From: a virus
Strand: one strand, 5' to 3'
IMG/VR virus record: IMGVR_UViG_3300025099_003492
Span: 1-47,667 of that record
Length of the DNA stretch: 47,667 bases
Shown in pieces: positions 34,066 to 42,511 of this stretch (position 1 is its first letter; each line of letters begins with the position of its first letter). The notes below the pieces were generated by a model that was not told the DNA's origin, ran no database searches, and saw only the letters and a list, made by a program, of their open reading frames with translations. A program made the position numbers and the translations under genes.

Positions 34066-34973
34066 AAATAGCGTTTTTCTCCGAAACAGGTAATAATCAA
34101 AAATACCCAAGAGATTTTCCAAATGCAAGAACAGAAGTTGCTTGGTGTTTAGCATTAGATGCTCCAATGTGTAGTTTAACAAATCTACCGAGTGAACATT
34201 TTGATTTGGGAATAGTAATAATTCCTAAAAATAATCCAAACATAGACTTGAACCACATAAGAAAAGTATGTGATAATGTAACGATAATGCAGGAAGGCCC
34301 ACATTGGTATTTTCAAGATTACGAATTACCAAAACAATTTCACTACTATAATAATTTACTTGAAGCAGATTGGGTATATTGTCATAATGAGTCAGATGTG
34401 AGTTACTACAAAGGGTTAGGTTGTAAGGATGTAAGAGTGATGAGAAGTCTAATGTTACCTGATGGATTGATTCCAAGAAATGAATGGGGTGACGCAACAA
34501 TCATCGGTGGAAACATGGTGAGTTGGTATGGTGGTTTTGATTCATTTGTAGTGGCAAGACAGATAGGTGACCCAATAGTCGCACCATCGATGGGAAGGAA
34601 GCAAGATTTTGAAGATTCTATCGAAGAAATAAACTATTTACCTTATATGAGTTGGAGAGATTGGATAATGAATTTATCCCAGTATAATATAGGAATACAT
34701 TTAATGAGGACTCATGCCGCTGGAACATTTGCCATGAATTGTGGATTTCATGGAATACCTTGTATTGGATACAGAGGATTGGATACACAAGAGATAATAT
34801 TTCCAAACACAACAATAGAAGTTGGTGATTTGGATGAGGCACAAAAGATAGCTAAAAAACTGAAATCTGATGATGGATTTTATAGTGCAGTTAGTGAAGA
34901 AGCATTGTATAGATTTGATGAATACTATACGGAAGAAAAATGGTTAGAAAATTGGAGAGTTATAAATGGATGA
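34062..34973 (+). CDS. Putative GT-B glycosyltransferase
   Basis: Starting at the ATG at 34062 (ATGA overlap), this is a 303-residue protein. Its second half has YNIGIHLMRTHAAGTFAMNC followed by GIPCIGYRG, where a GT-B enzyme has its donor-binding helix and glycine-rich return. The first half (WCLALDAPMCSLTNL, VTIMQEGPHWYFQDYELP) matches no family I know. A role as a transferase is inferred from the C-terminal fold and from the GT2 gene that overlaps its end. Could instead be a modifying enzyme. Confidence 0.5.
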   Translation: MKIAFFSETGNNQKYPRDFPNARTEVAWCLALDAPMCSLTNLPSEHFDLGIVIIPKNNPNIDLNHIRKVCDNVTIMQEGPHWYFQDYELPKQFHYYNNLLEADWVYCHNESDVSYYKGLGCKDVRVMRSLMLPDGLIPRNEWGDATIIGGNMVSWYGGFDSFVVARQIGDPIVAPSMGRKQDFEDSIEEINYLPYMSWRDWIMNLSQYNIGIHLMRTHAAGTFAMNCGFHGIPCIGYRGLDTQEIIFPNTTIEVGDLDEAQKIAKKLKSDDGFYSAVSEEALYRFDEYYTEEKWLENWRVING

Positions 34974-36186
34974 TAGAAAAATAAGTTTCATTCAACCCTC
35001 ACGAAATAATAAAAAATATTTAGAGTGGTCTTACAAAAGTATCAGAAGAAACTTAGGACCTGAACATGAGATATGTTGGGCAGACGATTTCTCAGATGAT
35101 GGTACTTGGGAATGGATGAATAGTGTTTGTTTGTTAGACCCAAATGTAAAGATACATCGTAATGAAGGCCCTACAAGATTAGGACATACAATACTATATG
35201 ATACATTGGTGGATATGGCAACAAACGATATCGTGATGATTTATCACGCTGATATGTACGCCTGTCCTAATTTAGATACAGAGATACTTAAACATTTGGA
35301 ACGAGGTACGGTGGTAAGTGCTACAAGAATAGAACCACCACTACATCCCAAAGGTCCTGAAAAAATTATTGAAGATTTTGGAATTGAACCTGAAGAGTTT
35401 AATGAACATGGATTGCTACAATTCGTATCAAATTATGTGGCAACGAGAGAAGATGAAACTACAAATGGCATCTTTGCTCCGTGGGCGATATATAAAGATG
35501 ACTTCACGAGTATCGGTGGTCACGACCCACTTTACGCTCCACAATCAAAAGAGGACTCGGATATATTCAACAGATTTAAATTAGCTGGGTATGATTTAAA
35601 ACAGACTTGGAAGGGTTTTGTATATCACATGACCTGTCGTGGTAGTAGATTTGCCGATGGAGCAGTAAGAAATCCTAATGGTCAAGTCTTTATGAAGAAT
35701 AGGGAAACTGATGAATGGTTGGCACAGAATCAAAGGTCTACTCGTAATTTTGTTCGTAAGTGGGGACATATGGTAAAACACGATGAACTATTACATCCAA
35801 TCATTCCACCGAAATATGATGTGGGATTTGTAGTTGAGAATTGTAATAATAATTTACTAAAAGAAATTGAACCTTGGTGTTCAGATATCTATGGTGATTG
35901 GGTTGGTCACAAAGGGTTTGGTGTTAATGACTATGTCAAGAATGAACAACCAAATACTCGATTTGATTTACAACAGAAAATTCATTCAGACCACATTGAA
36001 CCTGAAAATGATGTAGTTGTTAGGTTTGATGCTAGTAAACTGAATCAAGATAACTTCCAAATATTAGTGAACTTATCAGATATACTTCAAGAGAGCGGTG
36101 AAGTGGGTGAGATGGAGTTAGAAATATTTAAGTTCGAAATAAAATCATTAAAAACATATGAAAAGGATTTAATAAATGTCGTATAA
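34966..36186 (+). CDS. GT2 glycosyltransferase with C-terminal extension
   Basis: The 406-residue protein begins as GT2: ISFIQPSRNNKKYLEWSYKS, EICWADDFSDDGTWEW (first acidic site), MIYHADMYACPNL (metal site) and later IGGHDPLYAPQSKEDSDIFN (the donor/acceptor loop with an ED pair like the family's catalytic ED). Beyond about residue 280 there is an extra 120-residue region (PKYDVGFVVENCNNNLLKEI onward) with no motif I recognise, perhaps an acceptor-binding or partner domain. It overlaps the previous gene by 8 bases and its end overlaps apt by 11. Confidence 0.75.
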   Translation: MDDRKISFIQPSRNNKKYLEWSYKSIRRNLGPEHEICWADDFSDDGTWEWMNSVCLLDPNVKIHRNEGPTRLGHTILYDTLVDMATNDIVMIYHADMYACPNLDTEILKHLERGTVVSATRIEPPLHPKGPEKIIEDFGIEPEEFNEHGLLQFVSNYVATREDETTNGIFAPWAIYKDDFTSIGGHDPLYAPQSKEDSDIFNRFKLAGYDLKQTWKGFVYHMTCRGSRFADGAVRNPNGQVFMKNRETDEWLAQNQRSTRNFVRKWGHMVKHDELLHPIIPPKYDVGFVVENCNNNLLKEIEPWCSDIYGDWVGHKGFGVNDYVKNEQPNTRFDLQQKIHSDHIEPENDVVVRFDASKLNQDNFQILVNLSDILQESGEVGEMELEIFKFEIKSLKTYEKDLINVV

Positions 36187-36691
36187 GGATTATATAACAG
36201 AGATACCTAATTTTCCGATAGAAGGAGTAAACTTCAAAGACCTTTCACCATTACTGGCAGACCAAGAAACATTTAGGTCAGCACTTGTGGACATGGGTGG
36301 ACACTTTGATGACGACTTACCTAACTATTGGATTGGTATAGATTCAAGAGGATTTTTATTCTCATCAGGTTTAGCCACATATTTTGGTGGTGGTGTAGTG
36401 TGTGCAAGAAAGGAAGGAAAGACGCCAGGTGATAAAGTGTCGATAGGTTATGATTTGGAATATGGTAAGGCCATATTAGAATTACAACCTTGGTACGGCC
36501 CAAATGGTACAAACAAGGTAGTGATTGTGGATGATGTATTGGCTACAGGTGGAACCCTCAAGGCAACTAACGAGTTAGCAATAAGAGCAGGATATGAGGT
36601 TGTAGGTAATTTGGTGTTAGTAGATTTGAAATATGTTCCAAGAGTAGAAGATTTTAATTTAAATGTAAGGAGTGTAATACAATATGATTAG
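36176..36691 (+). CDS. apt: Adenine phosphoribosyltransferase
   Basis: A 171-residue type I phosphoribosyltransferase. TEIPNFPIEGVNFKDLSPLL is the Apt-specific opening, IGIDSRGFLFSSGLA the second element, CARKEGKTPGD the flexible loop, and NKVVIVDDVLATGGTLKAT the PRPP loop (VVIVDDVLATGGT). It makes AMP from adenine and PRPP. The adjacent MetK and nucleosidase fit a SAM recycling module in which Apt salvages the adenine released from SAH or MTA. Full family length. Confidence 0.92.
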   Translation: MSYKDYITEIPNFPIEGVNFKDLSPLLADQETFRSALVDMGGHFDDDLPNYWIGIDSRGFLFSSGLATYFGGGVVCARKEGKTPGDKVSIGYDLEYGKAILELQPWYGPNGTNKVVIVDDVLATGGTLKATNELAIRAGYEVVGNLVLVDLKYVPRVEDFNLNVRSVIQYD

Positions 36692-37637
36692 GACAGCAGA
36701 GTTCGTATCACCTGGACATCCAGATAAGATATGTGACAGAATATCAGATAAGATTTTAGATACTTGTTTAGAACAAGATTCTGAGTCGAGGGTAGCAATA
36801 GAAACGGCAGGTGGTCATGGTTCAGTTCATTTGACTGGTGAGATAACCACAAATGCTGAATTAGACTACGAATCAATAGTAAAGGAAGTTTGTGGTATTG
36901 AAAAGGTTACTCACAATGTAGTGAAACAATCTAACTTTATCAAACAAGGTGTTGATGTTGGTGGAGCAGGTGACCAAGGCATTATGGTTGGTTATGCATG
37001 TGATGAGAACGACCAATATGTTCCACAAGAATATTATATAGCAAGGGATTTATGTAGACATCTATACGAGAAATTTCCTTATGATGGTAAAACACAAATC
37101 ACAACAGATGACCATTGGATAACACACATCGTCACGAGTTTTCAAAATACAACTACTGATGAACTAAAAACAGCAGTAAATGATTATATGGAATGGGAAA
37201 CCGATGATATTAAAATCCATTGTAATCCAGCTGGAGATTGGGAACAAGGTGGTTTTGATGCAGATGCAGGATTGACTGGTAGGAAGTTAGTAGTTGATAA
37301 CTACGGCCCAAGAGTTCCAATCGGTGGTGGAGCATATAGTGGTAAAGACCCAAGTAAGGTTGATAGAAGTGCAGCATATATGGCAAGGTATATCGCTGTT
37401 AGTGAGATGAAGTCTAAGAAATTAGATGAGTGTTGGGTTTACTTGAGTTATGCTATAGGTGAGAAAGAACCACTACAGGCTACAGCTACAGATGGTAAAA
37501 CAATTTGGAATATATCAGAGAAATATTCTGTATATCCAAATGATATAATTGAATATTTAGATTTAAAGAAACCAATATATTATGAAACCTCACAATGGGG
37601 AGCATATGGAAATGGTTTTAGATGGGACTTATTATGA
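36684..37637 (+). CDS. metK: S-adenosylmethionine synthetase
   Basis: The 317-residue protein has all MetK landmarks: FVSPGHPDKICDRISDKIL (catalytic His and Asp of HPDK), GGAGDQGIMVGYACDEND, GGFDADAGLTGRKLVVDNYG, and GGGAYSGKDPSKVDRSAAY (P-loop-like and K-type metal residues). It makes SAM from methionine and ATP. It is shorter than E. coli MetK (384), missing N-terminal-domain material, but the active-site segments are intact. About half a dozen SAM-using enzymes lie in the window. Overlaps apt by 8 bases. Confidence 0.95.
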   Translation: MIRTAEFVSPGHPDKICDRISDKILDTCLEQDSESRVAIETAGGHGSVHLTGEITTNAELDYESIVKEVCGIEKVTHNVVKQSNFIKQGVDVGGAGDQGIMVGYACDENDQYVPQEYYIARDLCRHLYEKFPYDGKTQITTDDHWITHIVTSFQNTTTDELKTAVNDYMEWETDDIKIHCNPAGDWEQGGFDADAGLTGRKLVVDNYGPRVPIGGGAYSGKDPSKVDRSAAYMARYIAVSEMKSKKLDECWVYLSYAIGEKEPLQATATDGKTIWNISEKYSVYPNDIIEYLDLKKPIYYETSQWGAYGNGFRWDLL

Positions 37638-38053
37638 GTAAGAAAAAAATGTGGAAAGATGCAGATAAATCACTTCTGAAATCTTTACCAAACTTAGATG
37701 GTGAAAATCCATACGAATTAAAAATGAAACAACCTGAATTGACATTCTTGGGAGTATATGAACAACCTGATTTTGCCACCTTGTATATTTTGATGCATCC
37801 TAATGGTAAAATAGTTGAATTGAAATCCTTGAAGATATACCTACAACAATATAGGGATATTATAATATCATATGAAAGGTTAACTAATGTAATTTACGAC
37901 CACATGATGGAAGTTTACACACCACAGAGATTACGACTTGTATTGGATTGTATGCCACGAGGTGGTATCATGTCAAGAGTTACTATTGATTCTGATTGGG
38001 GAGTAAAAGGTGGAGATGAAAAATACAATGGTTGGGGTGAAGATGTCTGGTAA
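37634..38053 (+). CDS. QueF-like T-fold protein without the catalytic cysteine
   Basis: The ATG at 37634 overlaps the metK stop (ATGA) and gives 139 residues. EQPDFATLYILMHP, IVELKSLKIYLQQYRD and LDCMPRGGI follow QueF (7-cyano-7-deazaguanine reductase) in order: QPDFA, vE.KSLK.Y...fR and PRGGi. QueF's catalytic cysteine would lie about five residues before QPDF; here that place is Leu39 and no cysteine is near. The later His-Glu pair is Tyr80-Glu81. It keeps Asp46 and Glu62. It may therefore bind, but not reduce, a deazaguanine, or have a new reaction. Queuosine partners are not seen. Confidence 0.75.
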   Translation: MSKKKMWKDADKSLLKSLPNLDGENPYELKMKQPELTFLGVYEQPDFATLYILMHPNGKIVELKSLKIYLQQYRDIIISYERLTNVIYDHMMEVYTPQRLRLVLDCMPRGGIMSRVTIDSDWGVKGGDEKYNGWGEDVW

Positions 38054-38775
38054 TGTTATCGAGAGAATTTTTAACAGAACGAGGTTATTGTTGTGGACAC
38101 GGATGTTTGATGTGTCCATACGAACCCAAACATAAAAAGGGAAATACTAATTTAATGAGTGAAACATATGGTGAATCAAAAGGATTAGATAAAAAGACAT
38201 TAATAGTCTGTGCACTTGAAGTGGAAACACAAGGTCAGTTGGATGATTACGATGTATTGTATACAGGAGTTGGTAAGGTAAATGCTACATTTTCACTTAC
38301 ACAAAAGTTTGGTAAGTTTGGTAGTTACATTCCATATGATAATATAATCAATTATGGAACTGCTGGTAGTCGTAAATATAAAAAGGGTGAGTTAGTAGAT
38401 TGTACTAAATTTATTCAACGAGATATGGATGTAACTGGTCTTGGATTTATGAGAGGTGAAACTCCATTTGAACAGGACCCACCTTTTATTATACAACAAC
38501 AGAATGTGGAGTTCAATCCAATTGGAATAGATGCAACTTGTGGTAGTGGTGATAACTTTGTAGAGGATAAAACTAATTACTATGGTGAGGTGGTGGATAT
38601 GGAAGCATACGCATTAGCCAAAGTGTGTTATCTATACGATGTTCCATTTATATCATTCAAGTACATTACTGATGGAGCCGATGGTGAGGCTAACAATGAT
38701 TGGGAAGAGAATGTATCCAAAGGTATAAAGGTCTTCAAGGAAAAGGTTTTGAGTAAATTGGATGAACCCTCGTAA
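38053..38775 (+). CDS. MTA/SAH nucleosidase-like with N-terminal DUF5522-type module
   Basis: The 240-residue protein has two parts. Residues 1 to about 35 (EFLTERGYCCGHGCLMCPY) match the small cysteine-rich DUF5522 module, with four cysteines likely to bind a metal. From about residue 48, TLIVCALEVETQGQLDDYDV, YTGVGKVNATFSL, INYGTAGSRK, CGSGDNFVED, EVVDMEAYALAKVC and FKYITDGADG follow the 5'-methylthioadenosine/SAH nucleosidase fold: Glu of the VDMEa motif and Asp of sDgaD are the catalytic pair. It should release adenine from SAH or MTA. Starts on the previous stop (TAATG); an internal ATG at 38155 could start the bare enzyme. Confidence 0.82.
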   Translation: MLSREFLTERGYCCGHGCLMCPYEPKHKKGNTNLMSETYGESKGLDKKTLIVCALEVETQGQLDDYDVLYTGVGKVNATFSLTQKFGKFGSYIPYDNIINYGTAGSRKYKKGELVDCTKFIQRDMDVTGLGFMRGETPFEQDPPFIIQQQNVEFNPIGIDATCGSGDNFVEDKTNYYGEVVDMEAYALAKVCYLYDVPFISFKYITDGADGEANNDWEENVSKGIKVFKEKVLSKLDEPS

Positions 38776-39301
38776 GTTTAATGCACTATCGACAAGTGAA
38801 TGTGAAACGATAACACAACATTTATTAGATTTAGAATCAAGAGGATTATACGAAATATGGAGAGTGGCTAATTCTCCTGCATTTTACAATCCACCTATTG
38901 GATTACAAACATTATATAAACTAAGAGATGGGGTATCTAAAGTGGTTGGTTTAGATTTACAGCCAACTTATAGTTATGGTAGAATTTATCGTAATGGAAA
39001 CAAATTACCAAGACATATTGATAGGAAAGCATCAGAGTTTGGTGTTAGTATCACGACATATTCAACCACAGATTGGCCATTGTATTTTGAAGTAGATGGT
39101 AATGAAACGAAAGAAGTTTGTGGTGTTGGAGAAGGTATAATTTACAAGGGTTCAGAAACTCCACATTGGAGAAATGATTTTAAAGGAGAATTACAAGTAC
39201 AATTGTTAGTATTCTATGTAGATTCTGATGGTCAATACTCAAACTTAGAAAATGACAAATTTCTTGGTACAGATTTAAATAAACAAATTCCAAATTTATA
39301 A
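38762..39301 (+). CDS. 2OG-Fe(II) oxygenase (phage type)
   Basis: A 179-residue protein with the prolyl 4-hydroxylase-like core common in T4-like marine phages. YSYGRIYRNGNKLPRHIDRK gives the His-x-Asp of the iron site, SITTYSTTDWPLYFE the barrel strands, and GSETPHWRNDFKG the distal histidine; LQVQLLVFYVD closes the fold. It uses 2-oxoglutarate and O2 to hydroxylate an unknown protein or small molecule. It overlaps the nucleosidase gene by 14 bases. Confident family, unknown substrate. Confidence 0.8.
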   Translation: MNPRKFNALSTSECETITQHLLDLESRGLYEIWRVANSPAFYNPPIGLQTLYKLRDGVSKVVGLDLQPTYSYGRIYRNGNKLPRHIDRKASEFGVSITTYSTTDWPLYFEVDGNETKEVCGVGEGIIYKGSETPHWRNDFKGELQVQLLVFYVDSDGQYSNLENDKFLGTDLNKQIPNL

Positions 39302-39314
39302 GAAGGGAAATAAA

Positions 39315-40226
39315 ATGAAAATATTAGTAAGTGGTGGTGCAGGTTTTGTTGGTACTAACTTAATTAAAAAATTATTAAAAGAAGGATATGAAGTAACATC
39401 GTTAGATAATTACTCAACTGGTTTTAAAGAAAACCACCAAAAGGGTTGTCATTACATTGAGTATGATATTTCAAGTCCTCATACACATGGAATATATGTA
39501 GACCATAATACATATCCATCTTGGAGAGATGAGGAGTATGATATAATATATCATATGGCAGCACTTGCTAGAATCCAACCCTCATTAGAGAATCCCCACC
39601 AAACTATCTTGAATAACTTTTATTCGACATTAAATTTGATAGATTTTGCACGAAAGAACAATACTCCATTTGTGTATGCTGGTTCAAGTTCTAAACATCA
39701 TGGTTTATGGGGGAGTCCATATGCTTGGTCTAAATTTGGTGGAGAACAATTATGTGAATTATACAATAAGGTTTATGATTTACCAACAGCAATTTGTAGG
39801 TTTTACAATGTCTACGGGCCACATCAATTGGAAGGTGGGGAATATGCTACGGTGTTGGGTATATTTATGAAACAATACAAAGAAAATAAACCATTGACGA
39901 TAACTGGTGACGGAGAACAGAGAAGAGATTTTACACATATTGATGATATAGTAAATGGTGTAGAAAAGTGTGGTAGGTCTTTACTAATTCCTAACGAATA
40001 TAATTCAGAAATTAGTGGTAAAATATTTGAATTAGGTCGTGGAGTTAATCACTCAATAAATGAATTAGCCAGTTACTTTGGTGATTATCCTACTGAACAC
40101 ATACCTGCCAGAGATGGTGAGTATGATGTTACATTATGTGATGATGATTTGGCACATAGATTACTTGGTTGGACAGCAAAGGAAAATATTGATGATTATA
40201 TCAAAGATTTTGTGAATAATCAATAA
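39315..40226 (+). CDS. UDP-glucose 4-epimerase-like SDR
   Basis: The 303-residue protein is an extended SDR: ILVSGGAGFVGTNLIKKLL (NAD loop), LDNYSTG (the usual GalE continuation), YHMAALARIQPSLENP, AGSSSKHHG, GSPYAWSKFGGE (Tyr-x3-Lys), FYNVYGPHQLEGGEYATV and DGEQRRDFTHIDDIVNG. This fits UDP-glucose or UDP-GlcNAc 4-epimerases and related UDP-sugar enzymes. It would interconvert UDP-hexoses for the GTs. An AAGGG site precedes the ATG after a 13-base gap. Substrate not specific from sequence. Confidence 0.85.
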   Translation: MKILVSGGAGFVGTNLIKKLLKEGYEVTSLDNYSTGFKENHQKGCHYIEYDISSPHTHGIYVDHNTYPSWRDEEYDIIYHMAALARIQPSLENPHQTILNNFYSTLNLIDFARKNNTPFVYAGSSSKHHGLWGSPYAWSKFGGEQLCELYNKVYDLPTAICRFYNVYGPHQLEGGEYATVLGIFMKQYKENKPLTITGDGEQRRDFTHIDDIVNGVEKCGRSLLIPNEYNSEISGKIFELGRGVNHSINELASYFGDYPTEHIPARDGEYDVTLCDDDLAHRLLGWTAKENIDDYIKDFVNNQ

Positions 40227-40465
40227 TGACTTACTATTTATTACTGAGTGGTGATACAGACAAAGATTATCACGACACTAATGTTTTAGGAGAAGAAAGT
40301 TTTGGTAAGTTTTACACAGGCCAAGGTATGAAAGCCTTTCACAACATAGTTAATAATAAACCAGAGTTATTAGAGGACATCACTATCTTGGATGACCATA
40401 AAAAACACTACACAATAACAGAATTCATGGACATATTGTCTAAACTAAAAATCTATACTAATTAA
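40226..40465 (+). CDS. Small hypothetical protein
   Basis: A 79-residue protein (TYYLLLSGDTDKDYHDTNVL at the start, GEESFGKFYTGQGMKAFHNI then VNNKPELLEDITI). I have a general impression of similar small proteins in T4-like marine phages but cannot name a function. It starts on the previous stop (TAATG) and ends shortly before a 24-base gap with an AGGAG site. Confidence 0.6.
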   Translation: MTYYLLLSGDTDKDYHDTNVLGEESFGKFYTGQGMKAFHNIVNNKPELLEDITILDDHKKHYTITEFMDILSKLKIYTN

Positions 40466-40489
40466 AACTTTGCCTAATAGGAGAGAAAG

Positions 40490-40639
40490 ATGAATGTTAG
40501 AGAATGGGAAAAGTATGAAGAAAGATATGAGGAAAAACCAAAAAAAGTAACCAAGAAAAAGAAATCTTGGAAACAAATAGACGAAGAAAAACGCAACAAA
40601 AAAACCAAGTGGAACAAAAAAAGAGGAGTCAAGAAATGA
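40490..40639 (+). CDS. Small highly basic protein
   Basis: A 49-codon ORF preceded by AGGAGAG and ending in an ATGA overlap with the next gene. About half of the residues are Lys, Arg or Glu, with a charged N-terminal part (NVREWEKYEERYEEKPKK) and a lysine-rich tail (KKTKWNKKRGVKK). It could be a nucleic-acid-binding or host-takeover peptide; that is a guess. The good ribosome site and tight overlap argue it is real although it is short. Confidence 0.55.
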   Translation: MNVREWEKYEERYEEKPKKVTKKKKSWKQIDEEKRNKKTKWNKKRGVKK

Positions 40640-40902
40640 AATTTTATTTAGTTGATAAATTAGATAACATTAATACAACAGTTCAGTTAGATAGTGGTGT
40701 AGGTCTGAGTGGGGCTAGAACTTACTTTCTCGGTGTGAAACATATAGAAGAGGTAGAGTTTGATAAGTTGTGGAAAGTCATGACAAAGGAAGAGTATGAT
40801 ACTCAATTTAAATTAGGATTAAAAGACAGGCAAATGGATAGGATGAAATACGAATGGTGGAAAGAAGATGCAGCTATTACAGATGAAGAGTTAAAAATTT
40901 AA
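40636..40902 (+). CDS. Small hypothetical protein
   Basis: Starting at the ATG at 40636 (overlap with the previous stop; an AGGAG lies just upstream) this has 88 residues. KFYLVDKLDNINTTVQLDSG, YFLGVKHIEEVEFDKLWKVM and YEWWKEDAAITDEELKI suggest a small alpha/beta domain. No motif is recognised. It precedes PhoH, as small proteins often do in phage clusters. Confidence 0.55.
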   Translation: MKFYLVDKLDNINTTVQLDSGVGLSGARTYFLGVKHIEEVEFDKLWKVMTKEEYDTQFKLGLKDRQMDRMKYEWWKEDAAITDEELKI

Positions 40903-40910
40903 GGTGAATC

Positions 40911-41648
40911 ATGAGTACAAAAAAACAAAGGGTTTACAAATCACCCATAGGAGCGATTCCTAAAATTGTAAATAATTTTGAGTCAAAGACACTCAATCAA
41001 AAAGTATTCTATGATATAATAAGTGAAGAAGAGACACAATTAGTTTTATGTCATGGAATAGCAGGAACTGGTAAAACATATGTATCAATCTATAAGGCAT
41101 TACAAGATGTTTTAAGGAGAGGTACAGGATATGATAAACTAATTATCATCAATCCAACTGTAGATGTTGGTAACGAGGATAAGTTAGGATACCTACCTGG
41201 TGAATTAGACAAGAAGATACAACAATATAACGAATCAACATTTACCATATTGGATAAGATAGTTGGTAAGGCAAAGGCTGGTAAGATGATTCACGATGGA
41301 AAGATTGAGATTGGAGTATTAAACTTTTTGAGGGGAACTAACTTAGAGAATTGTTATGTTATATTAGATGAAGCACAGAATGTATCACCTATGCAAATCA
41401 AAACAATTATGACGAGAATATCACATGATTGTAAGATGATTATTCAAGGTGATTTATCACAATGTGATAAATACAAGACCAATGGTGTTACCAACTATGA
41501 AAAAAGTGGATTCTATGATGTATGGAATAGATTAAAAGGTGTTGAGGGAGTCAATCATATGGAGTTTAGTCGAGATGATTGTATCAGACATCCATTAGTC
41601 AAGAGAATACTAAAAACATACGAGGATGAGCACGAAATAAGGTTATAA
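40911..41648 (+). CDS. phoH: PhoH-like ATPase
   Basis: The 245-residue protein matches PhoH: LCHGIAGTGKTYVSIYKAL (Walker A, Gly49-Thr56), IIINPTVDVGNEDKLGYLPG, EIGVLNFLRGTNLENCYVIL then DEAQNVSPMQIKTIMTRI (Walker B), and MIIQGDLSQCDKYK (the sensor). PhoH proteins are cytosolic ATPases common in marine phages, often linked to phosphate stress, with unproven function. Full length for phage PhoH. The start has a short GGTG-type site; a TAATG joins the next gene. Confidence 0.93.
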   Translation: MSTKKQRVYKSPIGAIPKIVNNFESKTLNQKVFYDIISEEETQLVLCHGIAGTGKTYVSIYKALQDVLRRGTGYDKLIIINPTVDVGNEDKLGYLPGELDKKIQQYNESTFTILDKIVGKAKAGKMIHDGKIEIGVLNFLRGTNLENCYVILDEAQNVSPMQIKTIMTRISHDCKMIIQGDLSQCDKYKTNGVTNYEKSGFYDVWNRLKGVEGVNHMEFSRDDCIRHPLVKRILKTYEDEHEIRL

Positions 41649-42511
41649 TGGTAAAGACAAAGTTAGGTATAGACAGAGTATTTTGTATTAGTCTACCTAC
41701 AAGAAACGATAGAAAAGAAAAGATTAATCAGAGATTTGGTAAACTTGATTTTAATTTTATCGAGGCAATACATGGTTCAGATATTGATACTTCAAAACTG
41801 ATAAGTGATAACAAATTAAATAGTGAATTTTATGACCCAATGGGGGCCATAAATAAAAATGTTATCGCCTGTTCTTTATCTCATTTAAAGTGTTGGGAAA
41901 TTTTTGAATCTAGCCAGACAGATATTTGTTTGATTTTAGAAGATGATGTGGTTATTACACAAGATATATTCACAAGTGAAACTGATTTGGAGACTAATGA
42001 GGTAATCATTCAACCCTCCAAGTTTTGGAAAGAGATGTGGACACAATTAGAATCATTGGATTGGGATATAGTGTTTCTTGGTAAAAAGGAAAAGTATGTT
42101 GATGGTATAGATAAAACACCACTATTTTGTAAACCATTTTGGGGTTCTGGTTTATGGGGAGCACATGGTTACCTAATCAATAAAGATTCAGTAAGTAAAT
42201 TAATAAAAGATTATCAACCGATAAAATATGCAATTGATGTATTCCTTGATAAATGTAGTGAGGATTACAGAGTTTATGCGTTAAAAGAATCACTTTTCAG
42301 ACAAGAGACTGATATTTACTTACACGACAAAGACCAACCTGAGTTGGTGGATTCGGACACATTCCATAATAAAAATAGGGATGGAAAGTTTACCAATGTA
42401 AAAGTTGATGAAATCGTAGATTCTGTAGAATTTACAAATTATCCTGCATCATCCGAGTATATTGGTGATAAAAAATGGCCACCTTTAATTAAGGCAAAAT
42501 TTAGGTTATGA
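41648..42511 (+). CDS. GT25 (LPS-type) glycosyltransferase
   Basis: The 287-residue protein follows GT25: IDRVFCISLPTRNDRKEKIN (the opening v..isL..r.dR), FIEAIHGSDID, IACSLSHLKCWEIF (the gC.lSH loop), CLILEDDVVI (the EDD metal motif) and WGAHGYLINKDSV (the gt.aYli element). GT25 enzymes add sugars to lipooligosaccharide. It stands apart from the main island, between PhoH and a small acidic protein. Donor unknown. The family match is strong. Confidence 0.85.
   Translation: MVKTKLGIDRVFCISLPTRNDRKEKINQRFGKLDFNFIEAIHGSDIDTSKLISDNKLNSEFYDPMGAINKNVIACSLSHLKCWEIFESSQTDICLILEDDVVITQDIFTSETDLETNEVIIQPSKFWKEMWTQLESLDWDIVFLGKKEKYVDGIDKTPLFCKPFWGSGLWGAHGYLINKDSVSKLIKDYQPIKYAIDVFLDKCSEDYRVYALKESLFRQETDIYLHDKDQPELVDSDTFHNKNRDGKFTNVKVDEIVDSVEFTNYPASSEYIGDKKWPPLIKAKFRL

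Noticed and set aside
37634-38053. Normal preQ0 reductase (queF) assignment
   Set aside because: The active-site cysteine is missing, so only QueF-like is claimed.
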